Below the pieces are notes generated by a model. It was not told where the DNA came from and made no database searches. It saw nothing but the letters and a program-made list of their open reading frames with translations. Positions 14,810 through 23,078 of a DNA stretch of 64,000 bases are shown one piece after another (positions within the stretch are counted from its first letter, which is position 1; every line of letters starts with the position of its first letter). The translations under genes and the position numbers were made by a program. The DNA comes from Nocardioides sp. cx-173 (GTDB taxonomy: Bacteria > Actinomycetota > Actinomycetes > Propionibacteriales > Nocardioidaceae): NCBI RefSeq assembly GCF_021117365.1, contig NZ_CP088262.1:2854501-2918500 (forward strand), in the 5' to 3' direction.

Positions 14810-15754
14810 TCAGAACCCGAGCTTGCGCAGCTGGCGCGGGTCGCGCTGCCAGTCCTTGGCGATCTTGATGTGCAGATCGAGGTAGACCGGGGTGCCGAAG
14901 AGCGCCTCGATCTGCAGCCGCGCCGCCTTGCCGACGTCGCGCAGCCGGGCGCCCTTGTGGCCGATCATGATCCCCTTCTGGGAGTCCCGCTCGACGTAGA
15001 GGTTGGCATGGATGTCCAGCAGCGGCTTGTCGGCGTCGCGTCCCTCGCGCAGCCCCATCTCCTCGACGACGACGGCGATGGAGTGCGGCAGCTCGTCGCG
15101 CACGCCCTCGAGGGCGGCCTCGCGGATCAGCTCGGCGACGATCGCCTCCTCGGGGGCGTCGCTGAGGTCGCCGTCGGGATAGAGCTGCGGGCCCACCGGG
15201 AGCAGCCCGACCAGCAGGTCGGCAAGCAGGCCGACCTGGTCGCCGGCCTGGGCGGAGACCGGGACGATCTCGGCCCACTCGACGCCGGTCTCCGCGCCGA
15301 GCCGCTGGATGTCGAGCAGGTGCTCGCCGATCTGTTCGGCGGTGGCCAGGTCGGTCTTGGTGGCGATGGCGACCTTGATGGTGCGCTTGACCTTGGCCAT
15401 CTCCCGGACGATGAACCGGTCACCGGGCCCGATCTTCTCGTTGGCGGGCAGACAGACCGCGACCACGTCGACCTCGCCGAGCGTGGTCTTCACCAGGTCG
15501 TTGAGCCGCTCGCCCAGCAGGGTGCGGGGGCGGTGCAGCCCGGGGGTGTCGACCAGGATGAGCTGGGCGTCGGGACGGTGCACGATGCCGCGTACGACGG
15601 TCCGCGTCGTCTGCGGCTTGGAGCTGGTGATGACGACCTTGCTGCCCACCAGCGCGTTCGTCAGCGTCGACTTGCCCGCGTTGGGCCGGCCGACGAACGA
15701 CACGAACCCACTGCGGTGCTCGCTCTGCTCGGTCTCGTGGTGCTGCTCAGCCAT
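14810..15754 (-). CDS. era: GTPase Era
   Basis: The 314-residue protein has the G1 loop GRPNAGKST, a G3 DTPGLHRPR, a G4-like TKTD (ATKTDLA) and a C-terminal KH domain (GIMIGHKGARLRDVG). Era binds the 3' end of 16S rRNA and helps mature the 30S subunit. ATG 15754 overlaps the stop of the siderophore-interacting protein gene by 8 nt, so translation is probably coupled. Era is the last gene of the long minus-strand run that begins with phoH-ybeY. Length and motif order are normal. Confidence 0.96.
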   Translation of the reverse strand: MAEQHHETEQSEHRSGFVSFVGRPNAGKSTLTNALVGSKVVITSSKPQTTRTVVRGIVHRPDAQLILVDTPGLHRPRTLLGERLNDLVKTTLGEVDVVAVCLPANEKIGPGDRFIVREMAKVKRTIKVAIATKTDLATAEQIGEHLLDIQRLGAETGVEWAEIVPVSAQAGDQVGLLADLLVGLLPVGPQLYPDGDLSDAPEEAIVAELIREAALEGVRDELPHSIAVVVEEMGLREGRDADKPLLDIHANLYVERDSQKGIMIGHKGARLRDVGKAARLQIEALFGTPVYLDLHIKIAKDWQRDPRQLRKLGF

Positions 15755-16517
15755 CGCTCGCCTCGTCGTAGTCGGCCCAGATCTGCTCGTCGGTTCTGCC
15801 GGCGGCCTTGCCGGCGCGCCAGATGGGCCCCGGGTCGACCGCCCGCGGCTGCCGTGCGGCGACACCGCGCCAGTAGCCCATGACGTCGTAGGCCGTCGCG
15901 GGCATCCGGCGCTCGCGCATCAGGTGCTTGCGGATGGCGCGCATCTGGGCGGACTCGCCCGCCATCCAGAAGTAGCCCTCGCCCGGCGGCCACTCGAGGC
16001 TCTCGACCACGGAGGCCAGCCGGCTCTCGCCATCGTGAGGCGCGTCGAGCCAGTGCACCGAGGCCGCCGCCGGCAGGTAGTCGCCGAGGTCGTCGGGCAC
16101 CTCGGCCCACACGGCGGCCGGCACCGACACCGACTCCAGGATCCGCGCCATCGCCGGCATCGCCGTCAGGTCGCCCACCAGGATCAGCCAGGAGGCGTCC
16201 GGCGGCATGGCGAAGCCGCCCTTGGGCTCGGTCAGCGTCACGGTCTCGCCCACGCACTCCCCAGCCGCCCACTCGGTCACCAGGCCCGTGGCGTGGAGCA
16301 CCACGTCGAGGGTGAGCTCGGAGCCGTCCCACGCGCGCACGGTGTAGTAGCGGCTCTGGAACTGGCCGGGGACGACCAGCCCGACCCACTCGTCGGGGAT
16401 GCCGGTGGAGACGAACCCGGCCAGACCCGGCCCACCGAGGACCAGGCGGACCAGGTGCTCCGAGAGCGGGGTGCGGCGCAGCACCTGCGCGTCGTACGTC
16501 CTGGCCCGGGTGCTCAC
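15747..16517 (-). CDS. Siderophore-interacting (FAD/ferric reductase) protein
   Basis: The 256-residue protein belongs to the SIP family of ferric-siderophore reductases. An FAD-binding barrel with RYYTVRAW (RxYT-type flavin motif) at about residues 56-63 is followed by an NAD(P)-binding half with WLILVGDLTAMPAMARIL, and by the diagnostic YFWMAGES and GYWRGV segments. It would release iron from imported siderophores in the cytoplasm. The GTG start at 16517 is preceded by TAGCCT-N6, a leaderless promoter signature, so the gene can be transcribed apart from the methyltransferase upstream. No transporter or siderophore cluster is adjacent. Confidence 0.88.
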   Translation of the reverse strand: MSTRARTYDAQVLRRTPLSEHLVRLVLGGPGLAGFVSTGIPDEWVGLVVPGQFQSRYYTVRAWDGSELTLDVVLHATGLVTEWAAGECVGETVTLTEPKGGFAMPPDASWLILVGDLTAMPAMARILESVSVPAAVWAEVPDDLGDYLPAAASVHWLDAPHDGESRLASVVESLEWPPGEGYFWMAGESAQMRAIRKHLMRERRMPATAYDVMGYWRGVAARQPRAVDPGPIWRAGKAAGRTDEQIWADYDEASDG

Positions 16518-16530
16518 CCGGCCAGGCTAG

Positions 16531-17799
16531 TCACCAAGTGGGGCGGAGGGGGAATCCGTCGGAGCCGTCGTCGGCCGTGCGGACAGCGAGCACCTGGTGG
16601 AGCTGGATCTCGTTCCACTCGAACCCGAGCCGCGAGCTCGCGATGTAGAGGCCCCACACGCGCGCCGTGCCGATGCCGACCTCCGCGACGCAGGCGTCCC
16701 AGTTGTCGACCAGGTTGCGGTTCCAGTCGCGCAGCGTCATGGCGTAGTGCTTGCGGAGGTTCTCCGAGTGCATCACCTCCAGGCCGGCGTCCTGGGCCTC
16801 CTTGATGATCGTGCCGGAGCCGATCAGCTCGCCGTCGGGGAAGACGTAGCGGTCGATGAAGGCGCCGGTCTCCTCGCGGCGGTTGTGGTGGCGCGTGATC
16901 GAGTGGTTGAGCAGCCGGCCCTCCGGCTTGAGCCGGTCGCGCAGGAAGCGGAAGTACGACGGGTAGTTGCGCACCCCGATGTGCTCGGTGAGCCCGATCG
17001 AGCTGACCGCGTCGAAGCCGCTCTCGAGGACGTCGCGGTAGTCGAGGTGACGCACCTCGGCGAGGTCACCCAGGCCCTCGCGGTCGATCTCCTCCTTGGC
17101 CCAGTCGGCCTGCTGGCGCGACAGGGTCACACCCAGCGCCTTCACTCCGTACTCCTTCGCCGCGTGGCGGACCATCCCGCCCCAGCCGCAGCCGACGTCC
17201 AGCAGCCGCTGCCCGGGCCGGAGGTCGAGCTTGCGGGCGACCAGGTCGAACTTCTCGTACTGCGCCTCCTCGAGCGTCGAGCCGAGCTCGGGGTAGACCG
17301 CGCAGGTGTAGGCCATCGAGGGGCCGAGCACGTGCCGGTAGAAGGCGTTGGAGACGTCGTAGTGGTGGGAGATCACCTCGGCGTCGCGGCCCATCGAGTG
17401 CCGCAGACCCTCGACCGCGCGGCGCCAGCGCGGCAGGTGCTCCTGCTGCGGCGGGGCCGGCGGCTTGAGGTGGGAGACGCCCACGCCGCGCACCAACGAG
17501 AAGATCTCCCCGGGCGAGACCTTGCGGAACTTGGTGCGGTCCTTGAGCCGGGTCATGAGCTCGTAGGGGTTGCCCTCGTGGACGCCGTGCACCACGAGGT
17601 CCCCCGCGACGTAGGCGCGGGCCATGCCCAGGTCGCCCGGTGCCGTCAGCAGGTACGACAGGCCCCGCTCGTTGACCAGCTCCAGGGTGATGCCGGTGTC
17701 CTCGGGGCCGGTGGCGCTGCCGTCGTACGCGGTGAAGCGGACGGGCATGCCGTCGCGCAGCAGGCCCGCAATCGTGTCCGCGATCGGGATGGTCGTCAT
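16531..17799 (-). CDS. tmsB: Cyclopropane-fatty-acid-synthase-like methyltransferase (TmsB/BfaB-like)
   Basis: The 422-residue protein has a C-terminal CFA synthase domain: the SAM site LLDVGCGWGGMVRHAAKEYG and the GLTEHIGVRNYPSYF segment. Its paired FAD-dependent partner overlaps by 4 nt upstream. In mycobacteria and other actinobacteria such a pair makes 10-methylene and then 10-methyl (tuberculostearic-type) fatty acids: the methyltransferase adds a methylene to the oleoyl double bond of phospholipid. The gene name is assigned by context and should be treated as probable. The enzyme would act at the membrane surface. Confidence 0.75.
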   Translation of the reverse strand: MTTIPIADTIAGLLRDGMPVRFTAYDGSATGPEDTGITLELVNERGLSYLLTAPGDLGMARAYVAGDLVVHGVHEGNPYELMTRLKDRTKFRKVSPGEIFSLVRGVGVSHLKPPAPPQQEHLPRWRRAVEGLRHSMGRDAEVISHHYDVSNAFYRHVLGPSMAYTCAVYPELGSTLEEAQYEKFDLVARKLDLRPGQRLLDVGCGWGGMVRHAAKEYGVKALGVTLSRQQADWAKEEIDREGLGDLAEVRHLDYRDVLESGFDAVSSIGLTEHIGVRNYPSYFRFLRDRLKPEGRLLNHSITRHHNRREETGAFIDRYVFPDGELIGSGTIIKEAQDAGLEVMHSENLRKHYAMTLRDWNRNLVDNWDACVAEVGIGTARVWGLYIASSRLGFEWNEIQLHQVLAVRTADDGSDGFPLRPTW

Positions 17800-19160
17800 C
17801 GTTTCCTCACTGCCTTGTCATAGAGGGTCGTCAGTCGGTCGTCCGGGTCGTAGCGGCGCTTCACTGCGGCGAGGTTGGCGCCGTCGTAGAGGCGGTCGAA
17901 GGTCTCCTGGTCGTAGAAGGCCTCGCTGTAGAGGGACTTGTGGCCGCCGAGGTCGTGGACCTTGGCCTCGATCGCGCGGTTGAGCGGGCCGCCGGGCGCC
18001 TCGGGCCCGACGTGGACGGTGCCCCAGAAGCCGACGTTGACGTAGGTCTCTCCCGGCTCCAGGGGGTAGGTGCGCCAGGGTCGCTTCGCCACCAGCGGGC
18101 ACAGCCACACGGGGCGCATCCCGATCTCCGCGTCGAACCACTCCAGGAACTCCGGCAGCCGCGCCACGGGCACCTCGACGTCCTGGATGACCCGCTCGCG
18201 CATCGGGCGGCCGGCGCGCCGGTCGAGCCGGTCGGCGATGCCGAAGCGCCGGTCCAGGCCCAGCAGTCGGTGGTAGACGTCGGAGCGCCGCAGCCGCCGG
18301 GGCCAGACCCGCCGCAGCAGCGGGTGCTGGGCCCCGAAGGCGCCCGAGCACCAGAACCAGTCGGTGTCCCAGCGCCACAGGTAGTCGTACATCGTCAGCA
18401 GGTCGCTCTCGCGCTGCTGCACCGAGCGGAAGTAGATCTGCTGGCCCGCGTAGTCGCTCGGGGTCGCGCCGCCCGTGGTCTCGGTCCAGCGGGCGAGGGT
18501 GAGGTAGAGCTCGCCGGGCTCGAACGCCGTGCCGTCCAGGCCGTCGACGCGCGCGCCGGCGTACTCCCCCGTCTCCACGATCTCGGCGACCGTCTTGGCG
18601 AGCAGGGCCGCGTCGTCGAAGCGCACGTGGCGCAGCGCGACGTACGTCGGCACCGCCTCGAGCTCGATCTGGAGGCGCGTGGCGTAGCCCAGAGAGCCGT
18701 AGGAGTTGGGGAACGCGTCGAACAGCTCGTCCCCTGGCCGGCAGGTGACGACCTCGCCGGCCCCGGTGAGGACGTCCATGTCGAGCACTGACTCGTGCGG
18801 GAGGCCGTTGCGGAAGCTGGTGGACTCGATGCCGAGCCCCGTCACCGCGCCGCCCAGGGTGATGGTGCGCAGCTGCGGCACGACGTAGGGGATCAGGCCG
18901 TGCGGCAAGGTGGCGTCGACGAGGTCCTCGTAGGTGCACATCCCCTGGACCTGGGCCGTGCGGGTGTCCGGGTCGACCTCGATCACCCCGGTCAGGCCGG
19001 AGACGTCGAGCCCGGGGGCCGTGGTGGCCTGCCGCGGGCGGAACAGGTTGGACGTCTGCTTCGCCAGCCGCACCGGCTGACCGGGCGGGATCGCGGCAGC
19101 CGACTCCACGAGCCGGCGCACCGCCCGCTCGTGACGCTCCCAGGTGCTCCCTGAAGTCAC
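17796..19160 (-). CDS. tmsA: FAD-binding oxidoreductase, TmsA/BfaA-like
   Basis: The 454-residue protein is a VAO-type FAD-binding oxidoreductase. Its PCMH-type FAD domain includes PQLRTITLGGAVTGLGIEST and a second loop near SYGSLGYATRLQIEL; the family includes DHCR24-like enzymes. Paired with the downstream CFA-synthase-like gene, it probably reduces the 10-methylene intermediate to a 10-methyl branched acyl chain. GTG 19160 follows a TAACCT-N6 signature (19167-19172), so the pair may have its own leaderless promoter within the phoH-era gene run. The 4-nt overlap with the methyltransferase supports joint function. Confidence 0.75.
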   Translation of the reverse strand: MTSGSTWERHERAVRRLVESAAAIPPGQPVRLAKQTSNLFRPRQATTAPGLDVSGLTGVIEVDPDTRTAQVQGMCTYEDLVDATLPHGLIPYVVPQLRTITLGGAVTGLGIESTSFRNGLPHESVLDMDVLTGAGEVVTCRPGDELFDAFPNSYGSLGYATRLQIELEAVPTYVALRHVRFDDAALLAKTVAEIVETGEYAGARVDGLDGTAFEPGELYLTLARWTETTGGATPSDYAGQQIYFRSVQQRESDLLTMYDYLWRWDTDWFWCSGAFGAQHPLLRRVWPRRLRRSDVYHRLLGLDRRFGIADRLDRRAGRPMRERVIQDVEVPVARLPEFLEWFDAEIGMRPVWLCPLVAKRPWRTYPLEPGETYVNVGFWGTVHVGPEAPGGPLNRAIEAKVHDLGGHKSLYSEAFYDQETFDRLYDGANLAAVKRRYDPDDRLTTLYDKAVRKR

Positions 19161-19221
19161 CCCCGCAGGTTACTCCGGTCACGCTCCCCGGGGCCGGAAC
19201 GTCTCGCCCGCCGGGCCCGGC

Positions 19222-19563
19222 TCAGGTCAGGGTCGTGGCGAGGACGTTGCCGCGCACGTCGCCGCGGTGGACGACGACGCCCGGCCCGCCGAACTCGCGG
19301 AGGGCGGCCAGGTCGAGGTCGGCCAGATCCTCGGCGTCGCCGAGCACCACCGCTGCCTCGAGCCCCTTCGAGCCCGACGCGACGGCCATCGCGACGCACA
19401 CCTGGACCGCCGACAGCTCGAGCGAGGGCAGGGCCACCGACGCGGCGGCGTACGTGCGGCCGTCGGCGTCGCGGACCGCGGCGCCCTCGGCGGCGCCGAT
19501 GCGCGCGCGCGTCGCGCGGGCGAGGGTGACGAGTTTGGCGTCTTCGACGCTCAGGTCACTCAT
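19222..19563 (-). CDS. Degenerate cytidine deaminase-like protein
   Basis: The 113-residue protein aligns in outline with cytidine deaminase (residues 8-110: LARATRARIGAAEGAAVRDADGRTY, SLELSAVQVCVAMAVASG, then REFGGPGVVVH). It lacks the zinc ligands: the usual HAE is replaced by SLELSAVQV, and no PCxxC is present. This form is common in the actinobacterial ybeY-corC-cdd-era order. It is probably not a deaminase and has an unknown role. ATG 19563 overlaps the CorC-like gene stop by 8 nt. Confidence 0.65.
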   Translation of the reverse strand: MSDLSVEDAKLVTLARATRARIGAAEGAAVRDADGRTYAAASVALPSLELSAVQVCVAMAVASGSKGLEAAVVLGDAEDLADLDLAALREFGGPGVVVHRGDVRGNVLATTLT

Positions 19564-20866
19564 GGGCGGTCTCCAGCTCGTGGGCGGTGGTGGGGTCGGG
19601 CTCGACCCGGTGGATGAGCACGGTGCCGATCTTGTTCCGTCGACCGGCGGCGTCCTCCGCCACGAAGCGCAGGCCGTGGGCCTCGACGGTCGAGCCGGGG
19701 ATCGGCACCCGGCCGAGGTGCTTGGCCATCAGGCCGCCGACGCTGTCGACGTCCTCCTCCTCGACGTCGAAGCCGAAGAGCTCGTCGAGGTCGTCCACCG
19801 GGTAGCGCGAAGAGACCCGCACCGTGCCCTCGGACAGGGTCTCCACCTCGATCTCGTCGTCGTCGTACTCGTCGGTGATCTCGCCGACGATCTCCTCGAG
19901 CAGGTCCTCGATCGTGATCAGGCCGGCCGTGCCGCCGTACTCGTCGACGACGACAGCGATGTGCTGGCGCCGAGCCTGCATCTCGCGCAGCAGCGCGTCG
20001 ACCGGCTTGGACTCCGGCACCCAGTGGACCGGGCGCATGACCTCCTCGATGCGCTGGGTGAACTCCACCTCCGGCGCCTCGAAGTCGCGGCGCACGATGT
20101 CCTTGAGGTAGGCGAACCCCCGGATGTCGTCGAGGTTCTCGCCGATGACGGGCACCCGCGAGAAGCCGCTGCGCAGGAAGAGCGACAGCGTCTGACGCAG
20201 GTTCTTGTAGTGCTCGATGTAGACCACGTCGTTGCGCGGGACCATGACCTCACGGACCGAGGTGTCGCCGAGCTCGAACACCGAGTGGATCATCTTGCGC
20301 TCACCGGACTGGATGAGCGCCGATGCCTCGGCCATGTCGACCATCTCGCGCAGCTCGGTCTCCGAGGAGAACGGTCCCTCGCGGAAGCCGCGCCCGGGGG
20401 TGATCGCGTTGCCGATGAGGATCAGCAGCCGCGGCAGCGGCCCCAGCACGGTGGTGAAGACCCTCAACGCCCCGGCCGACAGCAGCGCGACGGCTTCGGA
20501 GTGCTGGCGACCGAGCGTGCGCGGCGCGACGCCGATCGCGACGAAGGAGACCAGCCCCATCACCGCCACGGTGGTCAGGACGCTGGCCAGCCAGGAGCCG
20601 TCGACCAGGTCGTCGATCTGGAGGGTGACCAGCACGATCGCCGAGATCTCGCACAGCAGGCGCAGCAGCAGCGCGGTGTTGAGGTAGCGCGGGGCGTCCT
20701 CCAGGATCCCCACGAGGGCGCGCGCGCCCGGGCGCTGCTCGGCGAGCAGCTCGGTGGCTCGCGCCTTGGAGAACGACGCCAGCGCCGCGTCGGCGGCCGT
20801 GAAGAGGCCGGCCAGGAGGACGAGGACCGCTGCTGTGACCAGCAGCCAGATATCGCCCGAGGTCAC
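19556..20866 (-). CDS. Hemolysin-family CNNM/CorC transporter-like protein
   Basis: The 436-residue protein has a DUF21 (CNNM) membrane domain at the N terminus (about four helices), followed by a CBS pair ([15 protein letters not shown] and [19 protein letters not shown]) and a C-terminal CorC_HlyC domain ([21 protein letters not shown]). Such proteins are linked to magnesium and cobalt efflux. The GTG start at 20866 overlaps the ybeY stop in a GTGA arrangement, which rejects the longer upstream frame. It is coupled to ybeY and to the cytidine deaminase-like gene. Confidence 0.88.
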   Translation of the reverse strand: MTSGDIWLLVTAAVLVLLAGLFTAADAALASFSKARATELLAEQRPGARALVGILEDAPRYLNTALLLRLLCEISAIVLVTLQIDDLVDGSWLASVLTTVAVMGLVSFVAIGVAPRTLGRQHSEAVALLSAGALRVFTTVLGPLPRLLILIGNAITPGRGFREGPFSSETELREMVDMAEASALIQSGERKMIHSVFELGDTSVREVMVPRNDVVYIEHYKNLRQTLSLFLRSGFSRVPVIGENLDDIRGFAYLKDIVRRDFEAPEVEFTQRIEEVMRPVHWVPESKPVDALLREMQARRQHIAVVVDEYGGTAGLITIEDLLEEIVGEITDEYDDDEIEVETLSEGTVRVSSRYPVDDLDELFGFDVEEEDVDSVGGLMAKHLGRVPIPGSTVEAHGLRFVAEDAAGRRNKIGTVLIHRVEPDPTTAHELETAHE

Positions 20867-21312
20867 TGGTCCCGCCAGCGGCCGAGCAGCGTGTCCTGGA
20901 GACCGAACATCTCGGCGTGCTCCTCCGGCTCCGCGTGGTCGTAGCCGAGCAGATGCAAGATGCCGTGGACGGTCAGCAGCTCGATCTCGGCGTCGGTGCC
21001 GTGGCCGGCCTCGGCGCCCTGTCGCTCGGCGATGGCCGGGCACAGCATGAGGTCGCCGAGCACGCCCTCCTCGGGCTCCTCGGTGACCAGGCCGGGACGC
21101 AGCTCGTCCATGGGGAAGGCGAGCACGTCGGTCGGCCCCTCCTTGCCCATCCAGCGCTCGTTGAGCTCGGCGATCGTGTCCTCGTCGACGGCCTTGATGC
21201 ACAGCTCTGCCAGCGGATGCACCCGCATCTGGTCCATGACGAACCGCGAGAGCTGCGCCAGCCGCTTGACGTCCAGGGTGTGGCCGGACTCGTTGAGGAC
21301 CTCGATGCTCAT
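20863..21312 (-). CDS. ybeY: Endoribonuclease YbeY
   Basis: The 149-residue protein carries the metal-binding HGILHLLGYDHAEPEEHAEM motif (H3xH5xH) near its C terminus. YbeY takes part in 16S rRNA 3'-end maturation and ribosome quality control. The ATG at 21312 overlaps the phoH stop by 4 nt, and the stop overlaps the CorC-like gene start, a classic tightly coupled arrangement. Length and motifs are standard, so the assignment is firm. Confidence 0.96.
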   Translation of the reverse strand: MSIEVLNESGHTLDVKRLAQLSRFVMDQMRVHPLAELCIKAVDEDTIAELNERWMGKEGPTDVLAFPMDELRPGLVTEEPEEGVLGDLMLCPAIAERQGAEAGHGTDAEIELLTVHGILHLLGYDHAEPEEHAEMFGLQDTLLGRWRDQ

Positions 21313-22328
21313 CGGGGACCCGACTGGAGCCCGCCCTGGGCGTCGAACTCGTCGTAGGCGGCGACGATCTTGCCGACCAGGCGGTGGCGTACGACGTCGT
21401 GGCTGGTGAGCGTGTTGAACGAGATGTCCTCGACGTCGTCGAGGATGCCCTGGATCACCCGCAGGCCGGAGCGCATCCCACCGGGCAGGTCGGTCTGGGT
21501 GACGTCGCCGGTGACCACGACCTTGGACCCGAAGCCCAACCGGGTCAGGAACATCTTCATCTGCTCGGGCGTGGTGTTCTGCGCCTCGTCGAGGATGATG
21601 AAGGAGTCGTTGAGCGTGCGCCCCCGCATGAACGCCAGCGGCGCGACCTCGATCGTCCCGGAGGCGAGCAGCTTGGGGATCGTCTCGGGGTCGACCATGT
21701 CGTGCAGGGCGTCGTAGAGCGGCCGCAGGTAGGGGTCGATCTTCTCGCTGAGCGTGCCGGGCAGGTAGCCGAGGTTCTCGCCGGCCTCCACGGCGGGACG
21801 CGTCAGGATGATCCGGTTGACGTTCTTGGACTGCAGCGCCTGCACGGCCTTGGCCATCGCCAGGTAGGTCTTGCCGGTGCCGGCCGGGCCGATGCCGAAG
21901 GTGATCGTGTGCTTGTCGATGGCGTCGACGTAGCGCTTCTGGTTGAGCGTCTTCGGGCGGATCGAGCGGCCGCGGTTGCTGAGGATGTTGAGGCTCAGCA
22001 CGTCGGCGGGGCGCTCCGTGGTCTCGGCGCGCAGCATCGACAGCGCTCGTTCCACGGTCTCGTTGGTCACGCCCTGGCCGGTGCGGATGATCGTCACCAG
22101 CTCGTCGAGCAGCCGCTCGGCCAGCGCGACCTCGCCGGGGTCGCCGATCATCGTGATCCGGTTGCCGCGGACGTGCACGTCGGCCGAGAAGGAGCGCTCG
22201 ATCAGCGCGAGGTGCTCGTCCCCGGGGCCGAGCAGGCTGACCATGTTGATGCTGTTGGGGACGACGACGGTGTGGCGCGTCTGGGCGGCGTCCCTGGTCT
22301 GGTTCCGGTCGGTGCTGCTGTCAGTCAT
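21309..22328 (-). CDS. phoH: PhoH-like phosphate-starvation ATPase
   Basis: The 339-residue P-loop protein has [16 protein letters not shown] (Walker A), a [19 protein letters not shown]alker B/DEAQ box and GDVTQTDLP. It belongs to the PhoH family of ATPases associated with RNA metabolism; its biochemical role is not fully settled. ATG 22328 ([10 protein letters not shown]) gives a typical length; a much longer open frame upstream has no coding character. The gene heads the phoH-ybeY-corC-cdd run. Confidence 0.93.
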   Translation of the reverse strand: MTDSSTDRNQTRDAAQTRHTVVVPNSINMVSLLGPGDEHLALIERSFSADVHVRGNRITMIGDPGEVALAERLLDELVTIIRTGQGVTNETVERALSMLRAETTERPADVLSLNILSNRGRSIRPKTLNQKRYVDAIDKHTITFGIGPAGTGKTYLAMAKAVQALQSKNVNRIILTRPAVEAGENLGYLPGTLSEKIDPYLRPLYDALHDMVDPETIPKLLASGTIEVAPLAFMRGRTLNDSFIILDEAQNTTPEQMKMFLTRLGFGSKVVVTGDVTQTDLPGGMRSGLRVIQGILDDVEDISFNTLTSHDVVRHRLVGKIVAAYDEFDAQGGLQSGPR

Positions 22329-22431
22329 GGGTGCCCTGGGCGGGCGGCCTTTCGGTCGGGGGCGGAGCGACCTCCATGCTACGGGAGCGTGGTGCGTCGG
22401 CCCACCGGGTTGATCGACGTACCGTGGAGCC

Positions 22432-22710
22432 ATGCAGGAGCCCGACGAGCTCGACGAGGACTGGGCTGACGGCTGGGCCGGGGACGACGACACCCCGCCG
22501 TACTGGTTCTCCGGGCAGCACCTGCCCCCGCACGCCCGGGCGATGGGGCTGACCCACCACGTCCCCGACGGCGCGCTGCTCGACTTCGCCGGCTCCCTGG
22601 ACGCCAGCAAGCGGCGCCACCGCATCACCGCCTGGGCCCTGCTCGTGGTCTTCGGGCTGCCGGTCCTCTTCGCGCTGCTCCGCGTCGTCGACGCCGTGCT
22701 GCCGGGCTGA
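22432..22710 (+). CDS. Acidic small protein with C-terminal membrane helix
   Basis: The 92-residue protein has a strongly acidic N terminus (MQEPDELDEDWADGWAGDDD), a central [19 protein letters not shown] stretch and a C-terminal membrane span near ALLVVFGLPVLFALL. The start is supported by TACCGT-N6-ATG, a leaderless promoter signature at 22420-22425. It is followed after 7 nt by the DUF1905-like gene, probably in the same transcript. I do not recognise a characterised family. Confidence 0.75.
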   Translation: MQEPDELDEDWADGWAGDDDTPPYWFSGQHLPPHARAMGLTHHVPDGALLDFAGSLDASKRRHRITAWALLVVFGLPVLFALLRVVDAVLPG

Positions 22711-22717
22711 GGGCGCC

Positions 22718-23005
22718 GTGGAGCTCGAGTTCGACGGGCGGGTGTGGGAGTGGCGCGGGCCGGCGCCGTACCACTTCGTGAGCGTGCCCGAGGACGAGTG
22801 CGAGGAGATCGCGCTGACCGCGTCGGCCGTCACCTACGGCTGGGGCATGATCCCGGTCGCCGTGGCGATCGGCGAGACCCGCTGGACGACCTCGCTGTGG
22901 CCCAAGGACGGCGGCTACGTCGTACCCCTCAAGGACGCCGTCCGCCGCGCCGAGGCCATCACCCTGGACGACATCGTGTCCGTCCGCCTCACCATCGACG
23001 TCTGA
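22718..23005 (+). CDS. DUF1905-like protein
   Basis: The 95-residue protein is a single DUF1905-type beta-barrel domain: ELEFDGRVWEWRGPAPYHFV at the N terminus, then SAVTYGWGMIPVAVAIGETRW and GGYVVPLKDAVRRAEAI. Such domains occur alone or fused to YdeI-like domains; function is unknown. It starts at GTG 22718 and is convergent with the copper monooxygenase-like gene. A strong palindromic hairpin lies 15 nt after its stop. Confidence 0.8.
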   Translation: MELEFDGRVWEWRGPAPYHFVSVPEDECEEIALTASAVTYGWGMIPVAVAIGETRWTTSLWPKDGGYVVPLKDAVRRAEAITLDDIVSVRLTIDV

Positions 23006-23019
23006 GCGCCCCTCCCGCC

Positions 23020-23052
23020 GCTGACCCGTCAGAAACTTTCTGACGGGTCAGC
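23020..23052. terminator. Bidirectional hairpin terminator
   Basis: A perfect 16-bp inverted repeat around one central base (GCTGACCCGTCAGAAA / TTTCTGACGGGTCAGC) lies between convergent genes ending at 23005 and 23079. The inner A/T pairs would open as a loop. A partial third copy, GACGGGTCA, occurs at about 23073. Confidence 0.75.
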
Positions 23053-23078
23053 GGGGATTCCGTGCAGTTGGTGACGGG

